From Peribacillus saganii (GTDB lineage Bacteria; Bacillota; Bacilli; Bacillales; DSM-1321): DNA of 64,000 bases. Positions 17,048 to 26,100 of the stretch are shown here, in pieces. Each line of letters begins with the position of its first letter. Positions within the stretch are counted from its first letter, which is position 1. The translations under genes were made by a program, and so were the position numbers. Under the pieces are notes generated by a model, which was given only the letters and a program-made list of their open reading frames with translations, had not been told where the DNA came from and searched no databases. The stretch covers positions 186,001-250,000 of the forward strand of contig NZ_QVTE01000008.1 of the NCBI RefSeq assembly GCF_003429095.1, read 5' to 3'.

Positions 17048-18475
17048 ATGAAAAAATTAGGGGCAATTATACTTTCATTATCCTTGTTAATGGCATTATT
17101 TCCGCAAGTAACAATGGCAGCTCAATCGTCTGATTTTGAGCAAGAACTGGCTGAATATCTACATAAATCCAGTGAGGAAAGAGGTTTCGAAGTGACGAAG
17201 GAAGATGTAGAAGCGTCACTTGCTGCCTACGACGAATCGCTTAGTTCTTTTAATTCGGTTAAAGAGGTTAGCGATTTCCTTGGTGAAGTCATCAAAGCGG
17301 ATTTAACTAACCTGGATGAACTTTTTGAAGAACACGGTTTGGATGAGGAAAGTCTTGTACAATTATTGCAGGAGAATGGCGAAGGATTGATTGATTATGT
17401 TTTTGTGGATGATCTTTATGAAGCTGTATACACATATACAGAGGATGGTGTTTTTGAAAGGGATCCAAATTTCGAACAAAACCTTTCTGATTATCTAATT
17501 GAAATTAGTAAAATTAGAGGTTTTGAGATTACAAAGGCTCATATCGAGTCCAGCCTAAGGTTTTATGGGGATGATCTTCAAAGCTATGAAACAGTTCAGG
17601 ATTTGAAGGCATTCCTCGGAGATGTAATTAAAGCTGACTTAAGCAATTTGGATTATTTTAAAGAGACATATGAACTTGACCAACCAGCTATCATATCTTT
17701 GTTGGAAGAGAATGAAAAAGACCTTGATGACTATGTTTATATTGATCAGTTAGAGGCAGATATTTGGGAGTTTTCAGAAGGATTGCTGCCGGGTATGGAA
17801 GAAGAGCTGGCAGAAGAGCTTTTGCCAATGTTTGAAGAAGAACTCGGGCTTACTGAAGAAGAGCTTAAACGTCTGGAAGACCATTTTACTTCATTGGAAG
17901 AATATTTTTCCGATGAGGCTCTATTGGAACGAATGGAGCAATTGGGTGAACGGATGGAGCGGTTTGAAGAGTTCGATTCCATCGATGAGATAACAGCTGA
18001 GCAATTATCTGAATTGAACAGCATTTACGATGAATTCCTATCCATTTTTAAACTGAAAGCATCTTATAGACTGGTGTTAAACGGGACAGAAACTCCACTG
18101 TCAATTGCAGAAATGCTGCAATTGGAGCAACTAAAGGGAGCCAAATTAAAAGTAATCCTTTATAACACAGATGGCACTTTCCTGGCAGACCTTTTGATCA
18201 CAGATGAATTAGTTGATTCACAGACTGTTACTATGGCTGGCTCACAAATCGAAAAGTCTGTTGAGGAAGTAGTAGGTTCAGCTCAAACGGCTCCTGTTAT
18301 CAATGCAAAGGAAAAAATGATTGAAAAACGTGAAAGCCAACAGAATAAAGCATTTAAAACTGTAAAAGGGGCCAAGCTGCCAAAAACGGCTTCCGACTAC
18401 ATTCCGAATATGCTCCTTGGCATCTTTATTGCCCTTGCAGGGGTATTGATTTATCGACAGGCAAGGAATACTTAA
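17048..18475 (+). CDS. Processed acidic surface protein with LPXTA anchor
   Basis: A 475-residue protein with a Sec signal peptide (cut near TMAAQ, residue 25) and a very acidic body. Two related repeats are seen, about residues 28-135 and 142-245 (compare FLGEVIKADLTNLDELFEEH with FLGDVIKADLSNLDYFKETY). A long Glu/Leu-rich segment follows, and then a sorting signal: LPKTA at 444-448, a hydrophobic stretch and a basic tail (RQARNT). It matches the family called processed acidic surface protein, whose LPXTA signal is cut by a dedicated class D sortase. That enzyme is encoded one base downstream. The role on the surface is unknown. Confidence 0.87.
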   Translation: MKKLGAIILSLSLLMALFPQVTMAAQSSDFEQELAEYLHKSSEERGFEVTKEDVEASLAAYDESLSSFNSVKEVSDFLGEVIKADLTNLDELFEEHGLDEESLVQLLQENGEGLIDYVFVDDLYEAVYTYTEDGVFERDPNFEQNLSDYLIEISKIRGFEITKAHIESSLRFYGDDLQSYETVQDLKAFLGDVIKADLSNLDYFKETYELDQPAIISLLEENEKDLDDYVYIDQLEADIWEFSEGLLPGMEEELAEELLPMFEEELGLTEEELKRLEDHFTSLEEYFSDEALLERMEQLGERMERFEEFDSIDEITAEQLSELNSIYDEFLSIFKLKASYRLVLNGTETPLSIAEMLQLEQLKGAKLKVILYNTDGTFLADLLITDELVDSQTVTMAGSQIEKSVEEVVGSAQTAPVINAKEKMIEKRESQQNKAFKTVKGAKLPKTASDYIPNMLLGIFIALAGVLIYRQARNT

Positions 18476-18476
18476 C

Positions 18477-19109
18477 ATGAATGACAAAAAGAAGAGAGTC
18501 AGCCGTAAAGTTCGGCTGATTCTTCTATCATTGTCGGTTCTGTTTATTTTGGGTGGCGGGTGGTTCACTACTACTAATGGATATAAATTTGTTAAGGGGT
18601 ATTTTTTATATAAAACAATTGGGTCCAGCTCCCATGCAGCGGCTAAGTCAACATCAGATAAAAAAGAGGAAAAGCAAAAAAAAGATGTTGGGGTATTATA
18701 CCAGGTCCGGCCTGAAATTGGCGAAGAGATCGGAGAATTATATATACCTAAACTAAAGGCCACACTGCCAATCTTTCATGGAACAAATGAAGACGAGCTG
18801 GCAAAAGGGGTCGGACATTTTGCAGGAAGTGTGCTCCCGGGTGAAAAAGACAACTCAGTTCTGTCAGGTCACCGGGACACTGTTTTTCGCAAGCTTGGTG
18901 TGGTCGGTAAAAATGATATGCTGATTGTTCGGACATCTGCAGGAGAATTTCGATATAAGGTTCGGAAAGTAAGGATTGTTGATGAAGACGATCGAACAGT
19001 AATTGTCCCAAAACCAAAAGCAACCCTCACCGTCAGCACATGCTATCCATTTGAATATGTCGGATCAGCTCCGGAACGATTCGTATTGGTTGCGTACTTG
19101 GTCCCATAG
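18477..19109 (+). CDS. Class D sortase
   Basis: A 210-residue membrane-anchored transpeptidase with an N-terminal segment (LILLSLSVLFILGGGWF) followed by the sortase beta-barrel. Catalytic residues are His132 (SGHRDTVF), Cys189 (TLTVSTCYPF) and Arg201 (APERFVLVA). It begins one base after the stop of the acidic LPXTA protein, so the pair is surely co-transcribed and translationally coupled, and that protein is the likely substrate. A terminator follows. Confidence 0.9.
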   Translation: MNDKKKRVSRKVRLILLSLSVLFILGGGWFTTTNGYKFVKGYFLYKTIGSSSHAAAKSTSDKKEEKQKKDVGVLYQVRPEIGEEIGELYIPKLKATLPIFHGTNEDELAKGVGHFAGSVLPGEKDNSVLSGHRDTVFRKLGVVGKNDMLIVRTSAGEFRYKVRKVRIVDEDDRTVIVPKPKATLTVSTCYPFEYVGSAPERFVLVAYLVP

Positions 19110-19155
19110 CGTTGCCTGTCTTTCCCTAAAGAATATAAGTTATAAGTTTGATGCG

Positions 19156-19188
19156 AAAGAGAGTTATATTGACTCTCTTTTTTTTGTG
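19156..19188 (+). terminator. Rho-independent terminator
   Basis: AAAGAGAGT (19156-19164) and ACTCTCTTT (19172-19180) followed by a run of T; closes the surface protein-sortase operon. Confidence 0.85.
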
Positions 19189-19600
19189 CACGTAACTTTC
19201 TAGAATTAGCATGAAAATAAAGAATGAAAAGTGACTTTCGCTTCTGTTTGAAAAATCGTAAATAGCCGCGAGGAACTAATTATATAGAAAATATCGTTAT
19301 GACAGGTAAGAATCGATACTCATATCGTGTATTGCTTTTACACATTTGTCTTATTAAAAGGGTTCAAGAATCAGCGTTGTTTATTTCGTTTTTACTGATC
19401 CGGCAATAATACCTTCTATGATCCTCGAAATTTAGCATAGTGAATACTGCAAGAAAAGCCATTTGGTTCCGAAACTTCCTTCCCCATAATTTAAAGAGGA
19501 ACGGTGATCAGTATGTCTCAATTACAACTCCCTAAAATGGGAGTACAAAATCACAGCCCAGCTTGAGGAATAGCTTTAAAGAAACAATAAGGGAAGTATA
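19189..19600. other. Gene-poor interval between convergent units
   Basis: No gene with a ribosome site and family resemblance. A 17-codon frame at 19513 (SQLQLPKMGVQ) is preceded by AGAGGAACGG but is too short to judge. Confidence 0.45.
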
Positions 19601-19927
19601 TTATGGTTTACGGAAGCCAAAATGGGCATTAATTTGTCCCTGGAGCATTTTTTTGCGAAGCTCTTCTTTCGTCGCACGATTCTGTTCTTTGACTAATTCC
19701 TGCCTGATTTCTCTTGTTTGGATTCCATCTTCCATTTTGTCGGCGATCTTCATTAATAATTCGACATCAGAAAATGAATATTTCCGGCTGCCGCCGGCAG
19801 TTCTTTCAGGAAAAATTAATTTTTTTTCCTCATAATACCTTATCTTACGATCTGTAAGACCTGTGAGCTCACTTACAACACCTATAGTAATGACTTTTTT
19901 GTCCTTATACGACACATCATTGCTCAA
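19601..19927 (-). CDS. tnrA: TnrA, global nitrogen regulator
   Basis: A MerR-family regulator of about 108 residues matching TnrA: SYKDKKVITIGVVSELTGLT at the N-terminus, KIRYYEEKKLIFPERTAGGS and RKYSFSDVELLMKIADKMED through the HTH, and the tail KKMLQGQINAHFGF, which in TnrA binds feedback-inhibited glutamine synthetase. It activates or represses nitrogen genes when nitrogen is limiting. The frame extends upstream without an ATG; TTG 19927 is chosen because AGGTGGTG precedes it and the protein then starts like known TnrA. A perfect TnrA box lies 65 bp upstream, so autoregulation is likely. Confidence 0.9.
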   Translation of the reverse strand: MSNDVSYKDKKVITIGVVSELTGLTDRKIRYYEEKKLIFPERTAGGSRKYSFSDVELLMKIADKMEDGIQTREIRQELVKEQNRATKEELRKKMLQGQINAHFGFRKP

Positions 19928-19991
19928 TTTTGCACTCACCACCTGAATATAATGGCGTTTAAACAATTCTTGTTAATTATATATCATAAAA

Positions 19992-20008
19992 TGTAAGAAA
20001 ATATAACA
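19992..20008 (-). promoter_or_regulatory. TnrA/GlnR box upstream of tnrA
   Basis: TGTAAGAAAATATAACA fits the consensus TGTNANAWWWTNTNACA at every fixed position. It lies upstream of tnrA, where B. subtilis tnrA is autoactivated. Confidence 0.8.
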
Positions 20009-20052
20009 TTAAATTTAAATTCTAAATTTGCAGCTAACTGAACCAAAAAAAA

Positions 20053-20208
20053 CTATAACCTGCTAATCTGGATAAAACCTCTGAATATAGTTTCTAATTC
20101 ACGTAATGTCATATATGATTTTTCACTTTCTGTTAGTCTGATGACGCCAGCGGCTGCCAGTATATCGAAATAGTACTCTTTCAAATCGGTGTTTAACTGA
20201 CTGAACAT
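20053..20208 (-). CDS. FbpA-like small protein (copy 2)
   Basis: A 51-residue frame, ATG 20208 with GGGAG 8 bp upstream: FSQLNTDLKEYYFDILAAAG then TESEKSYMTLRELETIFRGF. The pattern Q/K-x-x-YY-x-x-x-L-AAAG ... LTL-x-ELE matches the copy at 20606 and the FbpA family (Fur-regulated basic proteins, made under iron limitation in B. subtilis). It is acidic rather than basic overall, so the role may differ. A duplicated 35-bp leader lies upstream at 20285. Confidence 0.65.
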   Translation of the reverse strand: MFSQLNTDLKEYYFDILAAAGVIRLTESEKSYMTLRELETIFRGFIQISRL

Positions 20209-20284
20209 GCTATACACTCCCAATTTTGTTGATTAAACATTTTGCATCTTCCATTAAAGTCACTAACGCGATAAACCGTTTAAT

Positions 20285-20319
20285 GTTTCCTCCTTGTTGG
20301 TTTTTATAGGATAGAGCAT
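20285..20319 (-). repeat. Duplicated leader sequence, copy A
   Basis: On the minus strand this reads ATGCTCTATCC...AACAAGGAGGAAAC and contains a strong Shine-Dalgarno. It differs from copy B (21617-21652, ahead of lrgA) by one indel and one substitution. Confidence 0.7.
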
Positions 20320-20570
20320 TGCAAAGATCAATTCACTATTTGTGTAAGGAAATTTGACAATGTATTTTATTTTTAATATTAACTCTGTGAGCAAATCTTC
20401 AAAGGGCTATTTCAAAGAATTATTAATAATGGAGTACTACATCCGAAATGTCCATGAAGGTATTGTTGTTCCGATGGCACAACGTACTTTATTTGCAGTT
20501 TTGCGGTTTGTGATATAAGGGTAATTTAGAATAGTTAATGCGAATATGATAGTTTAGTTTATACCGGAAG
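20320..20570. other. Interval with possible promoter and tiny frame
   Basis: TTGACA (20354-20359) and TATTAA (20377-20382) are 17 bp apart on the plus strand. A 29-codon frame from ATG 20429 (EYYIRNVHEGIVVPMAQRTL) follows, but lacks a ribosome site. No other feature. Confidence 0.35.
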
Positions 20571-20592
20571 CGAAAAAGAACCGCAAATGCGG
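20571..20592 (-). terminator. Terminator of the lrgA-fbp operon
   Basis: CCGCAAATGCGG (20581-20592) is a compact hairpin; the A-rich left flank gives TTCTTTTT on the minus strand. It follows the small gene at 20606. Confidence 0.7.
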
Positions 20593-20605
20593 CACAAAGC
20601 ATAAA

Positions 20606-20773
20606 CTAAGTCCTGCTTTTTCTTTTGGGTACATACCGGAACATGTTTTCCAATTCACTTAAAGTCAGGTGTAAGGACTCCTGCTCATTTTTAGTGAAGA
20701 GCCCTGCAGCTGCCAATTTTTGAATATAGTATTGTTTCAATTCTTCCATTGCAGTTCGCAGCTGATTTGACAT
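20606..20773 (-). CDS. FbpA-like small protein (copy 1)
   Basis: A 55-residue frame, ATG 20773 with ATAGGAGTG upstream: SNQLRTAMEELKQYYIQKLA, then AAGLFTKNEQESLHLTLSEL and a basic tail VPKRKSRT. It matches the FbpA family pattern (YLIDKLI-x-xGI ... LTLSELEKEY). In B. subtilis Fur-regulated basic proteins assist the iron-sparing response; here no Fur box was found nearby, so the family name does not prove iron control. It lies in a leftward run after lrgA, the lrgB remnant and another small gene. Confidence 0.7.
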   Translation of the reverse strand: MSNQLRTAMEELKQYYIQKLAAAGLFTKNEQESLHLTLSELENMFRYVPKRKSRT

Positions 20774-20793
20774 ATTTATCACTCCTATTCAAA

Positions 20794-20952
20794 TCAATAA
20801 TTGTTTTGGATTTTTCGTATGAGCTCATCGGTTCGGGGACCAAGGATTTGGATCAATTCTTCATAAAGCTGGTCACGCAAAAGGTCGATTTCTATGATTT
20901 TTTCGACAAGTTTTACTTCTATAGATTTATCCACAATATTACCTTCTTTCAT
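20794..20952 (-). CDS. Small acidic/helical protein in the lrgA-fbp run
   Basis: A 52-residue frame (KEGNIVDKSIEVKLVEKIIE, then IDLLRDQLYEELIQILGPRT). It begins four bases after the stop of the lrgB remnant and ends 20 bp before the FbpA-like gene, so the three are packed as an operon. It has no strong SD and may depend on translation from upstream. The composition is that of a coiled helix pair; I cannot name the family. Confidence 0.55.
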   Translation of the reverse strand: MKEGNIVDKSIEVKLVEKIIEIDLLRDQLYEELIQILGPRTDELIRKIQNNY

Positions 20953-20956
20953 TTTG

Positions 20957-21252
20957 TTATATAAGGATAGTGATAACAGGGATCAAGATCGAGAGGAAAA
21001 TAGCTGAGGAGACCATAGCGATGCATCCCAGTGCACCTTCTTCTTCTCCCCAAAGCAAGATATAAGGCTTCCTTTTTGATATGTGCTAACAGGCACATGA
21101 AACAAAAAGAGCAGGGAAATCACAAGTGCTGATGAAGTATATAAAGGATTCAGCCAGCTTTTCTTATATTTCCTGAAGAAATGAACACTTATGATATAAG
21201 ACACGATAGTCATAGTTACACTGCACACTATGCTGCCAGAAAAAACGGTCAT
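20957..21252 (-). pseudogene. lrgB: lrgB remnant with internal deletion
   Basis: ATG 21252 (overlapping the lrgA stop as TAATG) starts a typical LrgB N-terminus (SALVISLLFLFHVPVSTYQK). After about 60 residues the sequence jumps, in a different frame, to what reads as an LrgB C-terminus: GEEEGALGCIAMVSSAIFLS then ILIPVITILI and a stop at 20957. About 130 residues of the middle are missing. LrgB normally partners LrgA in the membrane. The out-of-frame join means the encoded hybrid ends early, so the gene is broken. Confidence 0.75.
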
Positions 21253-21608
21253 TATTGGCTCCTCCTTTTGATTTTTTCGAACCATTCCACAAAAAATGCG
21301 GTTCCCAGAAGACAGATGAAACTGCTGAAGAGGATTGCGATGATAAAATGCCAACTTAGCAGCGGTATCAAATTAGGAGATAAAAATACTCCTATCACAA
21401 GCGGCAGAAAAAGTAATGTAAGATGTTTAATTTGGAAGGTGGCCATGTTTTCAATCCATTCCAATTGGATTAGGCCGGTTAGCATCGCTGCCAGTAGCAT
21501 GATCATTCCTGCAACACTTCCTGGAAAGGGCAGATGCAATATGCTGACAATTCCATTGCCCAGCAGAAGAAATCCGCTAATGATGAATAGTTGAAAAAAC
21601 TTACGCAC
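21252..21608 (-). CDS. lrgA: CidA/LrgA family protein
   Basis: A 118-residue protein with four membrane segments: LFIISGFLLLGNGIVSILHL, PGSVAGMIMLLAAML, HLTLLFLPLVIGVFL and HFIIAILFSSFICLLG. PGS-x-x-GM is the family signature. LrgA/CidA proteins are holin-like and have been linked to murein hydrolase export and, in B. subtilis, to pyruvate transport together with LrgB. The partner lrgB is deleted internally here. The start is a GTG, with AAGGAGG 12 bp upstream inside a leader sequence also found at 20285. Confidence 0.85.
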   Translation of the reverse strand: MRKFFQLFIISGFLLLGNGIVSILHLPFPGSVAGMIMLLAAMLTGLIQLEWIENMATFQIKHLTLLFLPLVIGVFLSPNLIPLLSWHFIIAILFSSFICLLGTAFFVEWFEKIKRRSQ

Positions 21609-21616
21609 TGGTTTGC

Positions 21617-21652
21617 GTTTCCTCCTTGTTGGTTTTTTACAGGATAGAGCAT
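21617..21652 (-). repeat. Duplicated leader sequence, copy B
   Basis: A 36-bp near-identical counterpart of 20285-20319, here supplying the Shine-Dalgarno of lrgA. Confidence 0.7.
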
Positions 21653-22102
21653 AAAAAAATCGATTACCTTAAATTTGTAAGATAATCTGACAACGTTTTT
21701 TGTTTCGACAAAATTATAACGTTAGAAAACCTTCCGAAAATGAATTTTAAATGGCCGTCATTTTGCTGGGTAGACATCAAAAAATGAAGTTTTTTATAAC
21801 ATAGGAAAATGATTTCTGAAGGGATATTGGGAGAGAGCTCCCGCATTTATGAAAGGGTTTTTCTCTTTACTAAGAATGGGGATTTAAAACGATGCCAAAC
21901 TTCAATGCTTGACTTAAACGCTGTTATTTTTAAATGATGAGAATTTCTTTATGTATGGGCTCTGTCTGAAATTAAGCCCTGCGGAAAATGTGTTATCCCG
22001 ACAGACTGTTTTAGGTGTTTATAGGCAGGTTGTGTAACCTGCCTTAGGCAATGGACTCTTTTATGGAAGAATTCTTTTCTGCTAATATCCTTCGGAAAAT
22101 AC
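21653..22102. other. Intergenic region between gltC and lrgA
   Basis: No gene is supported; the 60-codon leftward frame at 21664-21846 has no ribosome site. It holds a perfect stem-loop, AGGCAGGTT (22023-22031) / AACCTGCCT (22036-22044), 59 bp past the gltC stop, probably the gltC terminator although no T-run follows. Confidence 0.5.
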
Positions 22103-23005
22103 TTATTTATACTGGTCAAGCAAATAGAAGAACTCTTTTACAAACTGATAAAATTCTTTTTCGGATGGTGCCAATTCCCGGTTTTCAGGAGTGATTATAC
22201 CGACAGTCCGCATTAATTGAGGATCTTTTACCGGAATCTTCACTGTGAATCGGGGGATATTTTCGGATAATGTACTATCAGGCAAAAGGCTGATACCTAT
22301 TCCTGCAGCAACAAGGCCTTTGATGGCATCCATATCCTCGCCTTCAGATGCTATGGCAGGGACAAAGCCAGCTTGTTCACAAGCTTTTACTGCTGTTTGC
22401 TGAAGAATGTATCCCTTCGGAAATAACACAAACATATCATTTCGTAAATCGCTTAGAAACAAGCTTTTTTTGTCAGAAAGGGAATGGTTGGACGGCACTA
22501 ATGCAGAAAAACGCTCCGAAAATAATATATCTGCTTGAATATCAGCTTCGCTTGCCGGAACAGGTCCGAGAAATGCTAGATTGATATCACCATTTTTAAC
22601 AGAATCAATTAAAGCTGTATACGAGCCTTGGCGTAAGTAAAAGGTTACGTTTGGGTGTTTTTCCTTAAAAGCGGAGACAACAGTCGGCAACAAATTACCT
22701 GCGAGGCTTGTTGGGTATCCGATTTTGATGGTGCCATTTTCAGGATCCAAATATTCATCTACCTTTGTCTTTGCGTAGTCAAGTGCTTTAATCGCAGTGT
22801 TTACATGTGTGAGGAAGATTCTTCCGATTTCTGTTAATTTCACATTTCTCCCTTTCCGCTCAAATAATGAGACTCCAAGTTCTGATTCTAATTTGGCGAT
22901 TTGCAAGCTAATTGCAGATTGCGCTACATGAAGCTCCTCAGCGGCTTCGGTAACATGTTCCCGCTCTGCAACCTCTATAAAATATCGTAATTGACGCAGC
23001 TCCAT
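22103..23005 (-). CDS. gltC: GltC, LysR-type activator of glutamate synthase
   Basis: A 300-residue LysR regulator, the same length as B. subtilis GltC and matching it along its length: ELRQLRYFIEVAEREHVTEA in the HTH, IGYPTSLAGNLLPTVVSAFK at the start of the effector domain, and the closing ENRELAPSEKEFYQFVKEFF. It activates the divergent glutamate synthase operon when 2-oxoglutarate is high and glutamate low. GGAGGAT 6 bp before ATG 23005 sets the start; the frame opens 15 codons earlier. It shares a 140-bp control region with gltB. Confidence 0.93.
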   Translation of the reverse strand: MELRQLRYFIEVAEREHVTEAAEELHVAQSAISLQIAKLESELGVSLFERKGRNVKLTEIGRIFLTHVNTAIKALDYAKTKVDEYLDPENGTIKIGYPTSLAGNLLPTVVSAFKEKHPNVTFYLRQGSYTALIDSVKNGDINLAFLGPVPASEADIQADILFSERFSALVPSNHSLSDKKSLFLSDLRNDMFVLFPKGYILQQTAVKACEQAGFVPAIASEGEDMDAIKGLVAAGIGISLLPDSTLSENIPRFTVKIPVKDPQLMRTVGIITPENRELAPSEKEFYQFVKEFFYLLDQYK

Positions 23006-23145
23006 ATTTATCCTCCGAAAAAATATATATTGATTCAAGATTGATTTCATCTAAATTATATATTGTTCATATTAATCTGAAAACCTACAATAATAAACAG
23101 CTAAAACTTCGTGAAAATACACGAAATGTGGAGGAGAGAAAAAAA
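23006..23145. promoter_or_regulatory. Shared gltC-gltB control region
   Basis: A 140-bp divergent intergenic region. A LysR-type dyad AGAT-N7-ATCT lies at 23038-23052 and is a candidate GltC box. I saw no consensus TnrA box here, although B. subtilis TnrA represses this operon. Confidence 0.45.
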
Positions 23146-26100
23146 GTGACATATCATCAATTGCCAAAAGCGCAAGGTCTCTACCGTCCAGAATTTGAGC
23201 ATGACGCTTGCGGTATCGGATTATACGCTCATCTGAAGGGCCATGCTTCACATGAGATTGTAAATAAAGGACTGAAAATGCTTTGCCAGCTTGATCACCG
23301 AGGGGGCCAGGGCAGCGATCCGTTAACAGGTGATGGCGCAGGCCTTATGGTACAGCTTCCGGATGGATTTTTCCGGCTGGCATGCCCTGAACTAAAACTT
23401 CCAGAAAAAGGCCGTTATGGCGTAGGCATGATCTTCTTTTCAAGAAATGAATCTGAACAAAAAGAAATAGAGGCTGTCATTAATAGATTGATTGAAGAAG
23501 AGGGACAGACGCTTCTCGGCTGGAGAACAGTTCCTGTAAATATTGACGAAATCGGGGAAACAGGAAAAAAAACCTGTCCAGTGATCCGGCAGGTGTTTAT
23601 CGGCGCAAGCAAAGCAATTGCCAATGATCTGGCATTTGAGCGTAAATTATTCATTATCCGCAAACAGGCAGAAAATTGGGCAAAACAAAAAGATTTTCGC
23701 TTTTATTTTGCGAGTCTATCAAGCAGGACGATTGTTTATAAAGGGTTGTTGACACCTGAACAGGTAAATGCATTTTACTTGGATTTGCAAAATGAGGCAT
23801 TCGTTTCTGGATTTGCTCTAGTGCATTCCCGGTTTAGCACAAATACATTCCCTAGCTGGGAAAGGGCTCATCCGAATCGCTATTTGATTCACAACGGTGA
23901 AATCAACACGCTTCGCGGGAATATAAATTGGATGAAAGCGCGTGAGCAGCAGTTTGTATCTGAAGCATTCGGAGAGGAGCTGTCAAAAGTTCTGCCTCTT
24001 TTAGATACTGACGGAAGCGATTCGTCCATTTTGGATAACGCCCTTGAATTCCTTGTTCTAGCAGGACGAACGCCAGCACATGCAGCAATGATGCTCATTC
24101 CTGAACCTTGGACCGAGAACCCGCATATTACTCAAGAAAAGAAGGCCTTCTATGAATATCATAGCACTTTAATGGAGCCATGGGACGGTCCGACAGCCAT
24201 TTCGTTCACGGATGGAAAGCAGATTGGGGCCATCCTGGATCGCAATGGATTGCGTCCTGCCCGTTATTATGTCACAAAGGATGATTATATCATTTTCTCT
24301 TCCGAAGTAGGCGTGATTGAGGTAGATCCGGAAAATGTACTTTATAAAGACCGATTAAGTCCAGGGAAAATGCTGCTGATTGATTTGGAACAGGGCCGGA
24401 TCATTTCTGATGAAACGATCAAGACTGAAATGGCCCAGGCTTATCCGTATCAGCAATGGCTCGATAATCAGCTAGTAAAAATGGAGGACACGCTTCTTGA
24501 AAGGGAAGATGAGCCAATAACAGATCTTGTCACCCGCCAAAAAGCTTTCGGCTATACGTATGAAGATGTGCATAAATATTTGCTTGCTATTGTAACAGAA
24601 GGGAAAGATCCACTTGGATCGATGGGTAATGATTCCCCGCTTGCTGTACTTTCAGATCGGCCTCAGTTATTGTTCAACTACTTTAAGCAGCTATTTGCGC
24701 AAGTCACAAATCCTCCGATCGACTCAATTCGAGAGCATCTTGTTACTTCGACAATGACGTTTCTGGGTGCTGAAGGGAACTTGCTCCATCCTAATGAAGG
24801 GAATGCCCGGAGAATCCAGCTTGCTACCCCTATCTTGACGAATGGCCAGTTAGCTCAATTGAAAGACAATATTCATTCAGACTTTAAGAGTACTGTTATT
24901 CAAACTTTGTTTTCTGAAGATTTGGAGAATCGACTCTTGGAGATTTGCAACGAAGCAGAAAGGGCGGTTGAAGAAGGAACAAGCATCATCATCTTATCTG
25001 ACCGCAGCATGAACAAATCTGAAGTTGCCATACCGCCTTTATTGGCTGCAAGCGCACTGCATCAGGAACTGATCCGAAAGGGTATCCGTACAAAAGCAAG
25101 TATTATTGTTGAATCAGGGGAGATCAGGGAAGTCCATCATTTTGCAGCCCTCATCGGTTATGGTGTTGATGCAATTAACCCATATCTCGCATATGCAGTC
25201 TTCAAGCAAGCAGTGGCTGATGGCAGCCTGAAGGTGAGCTATGAAGAAGCGGTCAGCAAGTATGTAAAAGCCGTGACTGAAGGTGTTGTCAAAGTCATGT
25301 CAAAAATGGGGATTTCTACAGTGCAGAGTTACCGCGGAGCGCAAATTTTCGAAGCGGTAGGCATTGGCGTCCCTGTAATTGATCGTTATTTTACCGGTAC
25401 GGCTTCCCAAATTGGGGGAATTGGATTAGATACCATTTCTGAGGAAGCAATGATCCGGCACAAGGAAGCATTTGCTGCTTCTATAGATGCCACATTGGAG
25501 CCGGGCAGCGATTTTCAATGGAGAAAAACCGGGGAACACCATGCGTTTAACCCAAAAACGATCCATACGCTTCAATGGGCGACCAGAAAAGGCGATTACC
25601 AATTGTTTAAACAATTTTCACAAATGGCGAACGAGGAGCGCCTTGGCTTTTTGCGTAATCTTTTTAATTTCAATCAACAGCGCCCATCCCTGCCGCTCGA
25701 AGAAGTGGAATCAGTGGATTCCATTGTACGCCGCTTTAAATCCGGTGCAATGTCATTCGGCTCATTAAGCAAAGAGGCTCATGAAACATTAGCCATAGCG
25801 ATGAACCGTCTTGGAGCAAAAAGCAACTCGGGTGAAGGCGGAGAAGATGCATCACGGAATGAAATGGATGAAAATGGAGATAACCGCCGAAGCGGCATAA
25901 AACAAATCGCTTCCGGCCGTTTTGGTGTGAAGAGCCATTATCTTGTCAATGCAGATGAACTGCAAATCAAGATGGCTCAGGGTGCTAAGCCAGGAGAAGG
26001 CGGGCAGCTTCCGGGTAACAAGGTATATCCATGGGTTGCTGAAGTGCGTGGGTCAACACCGGGTGTGGGCCTCATATCACCACCTCCGCATCATGATATC

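Noticed and set aside
21664-21846. Leftward 60-codon frame
   Set aside because: No ribosome site and no recognisable motif; it is read as intergenic.
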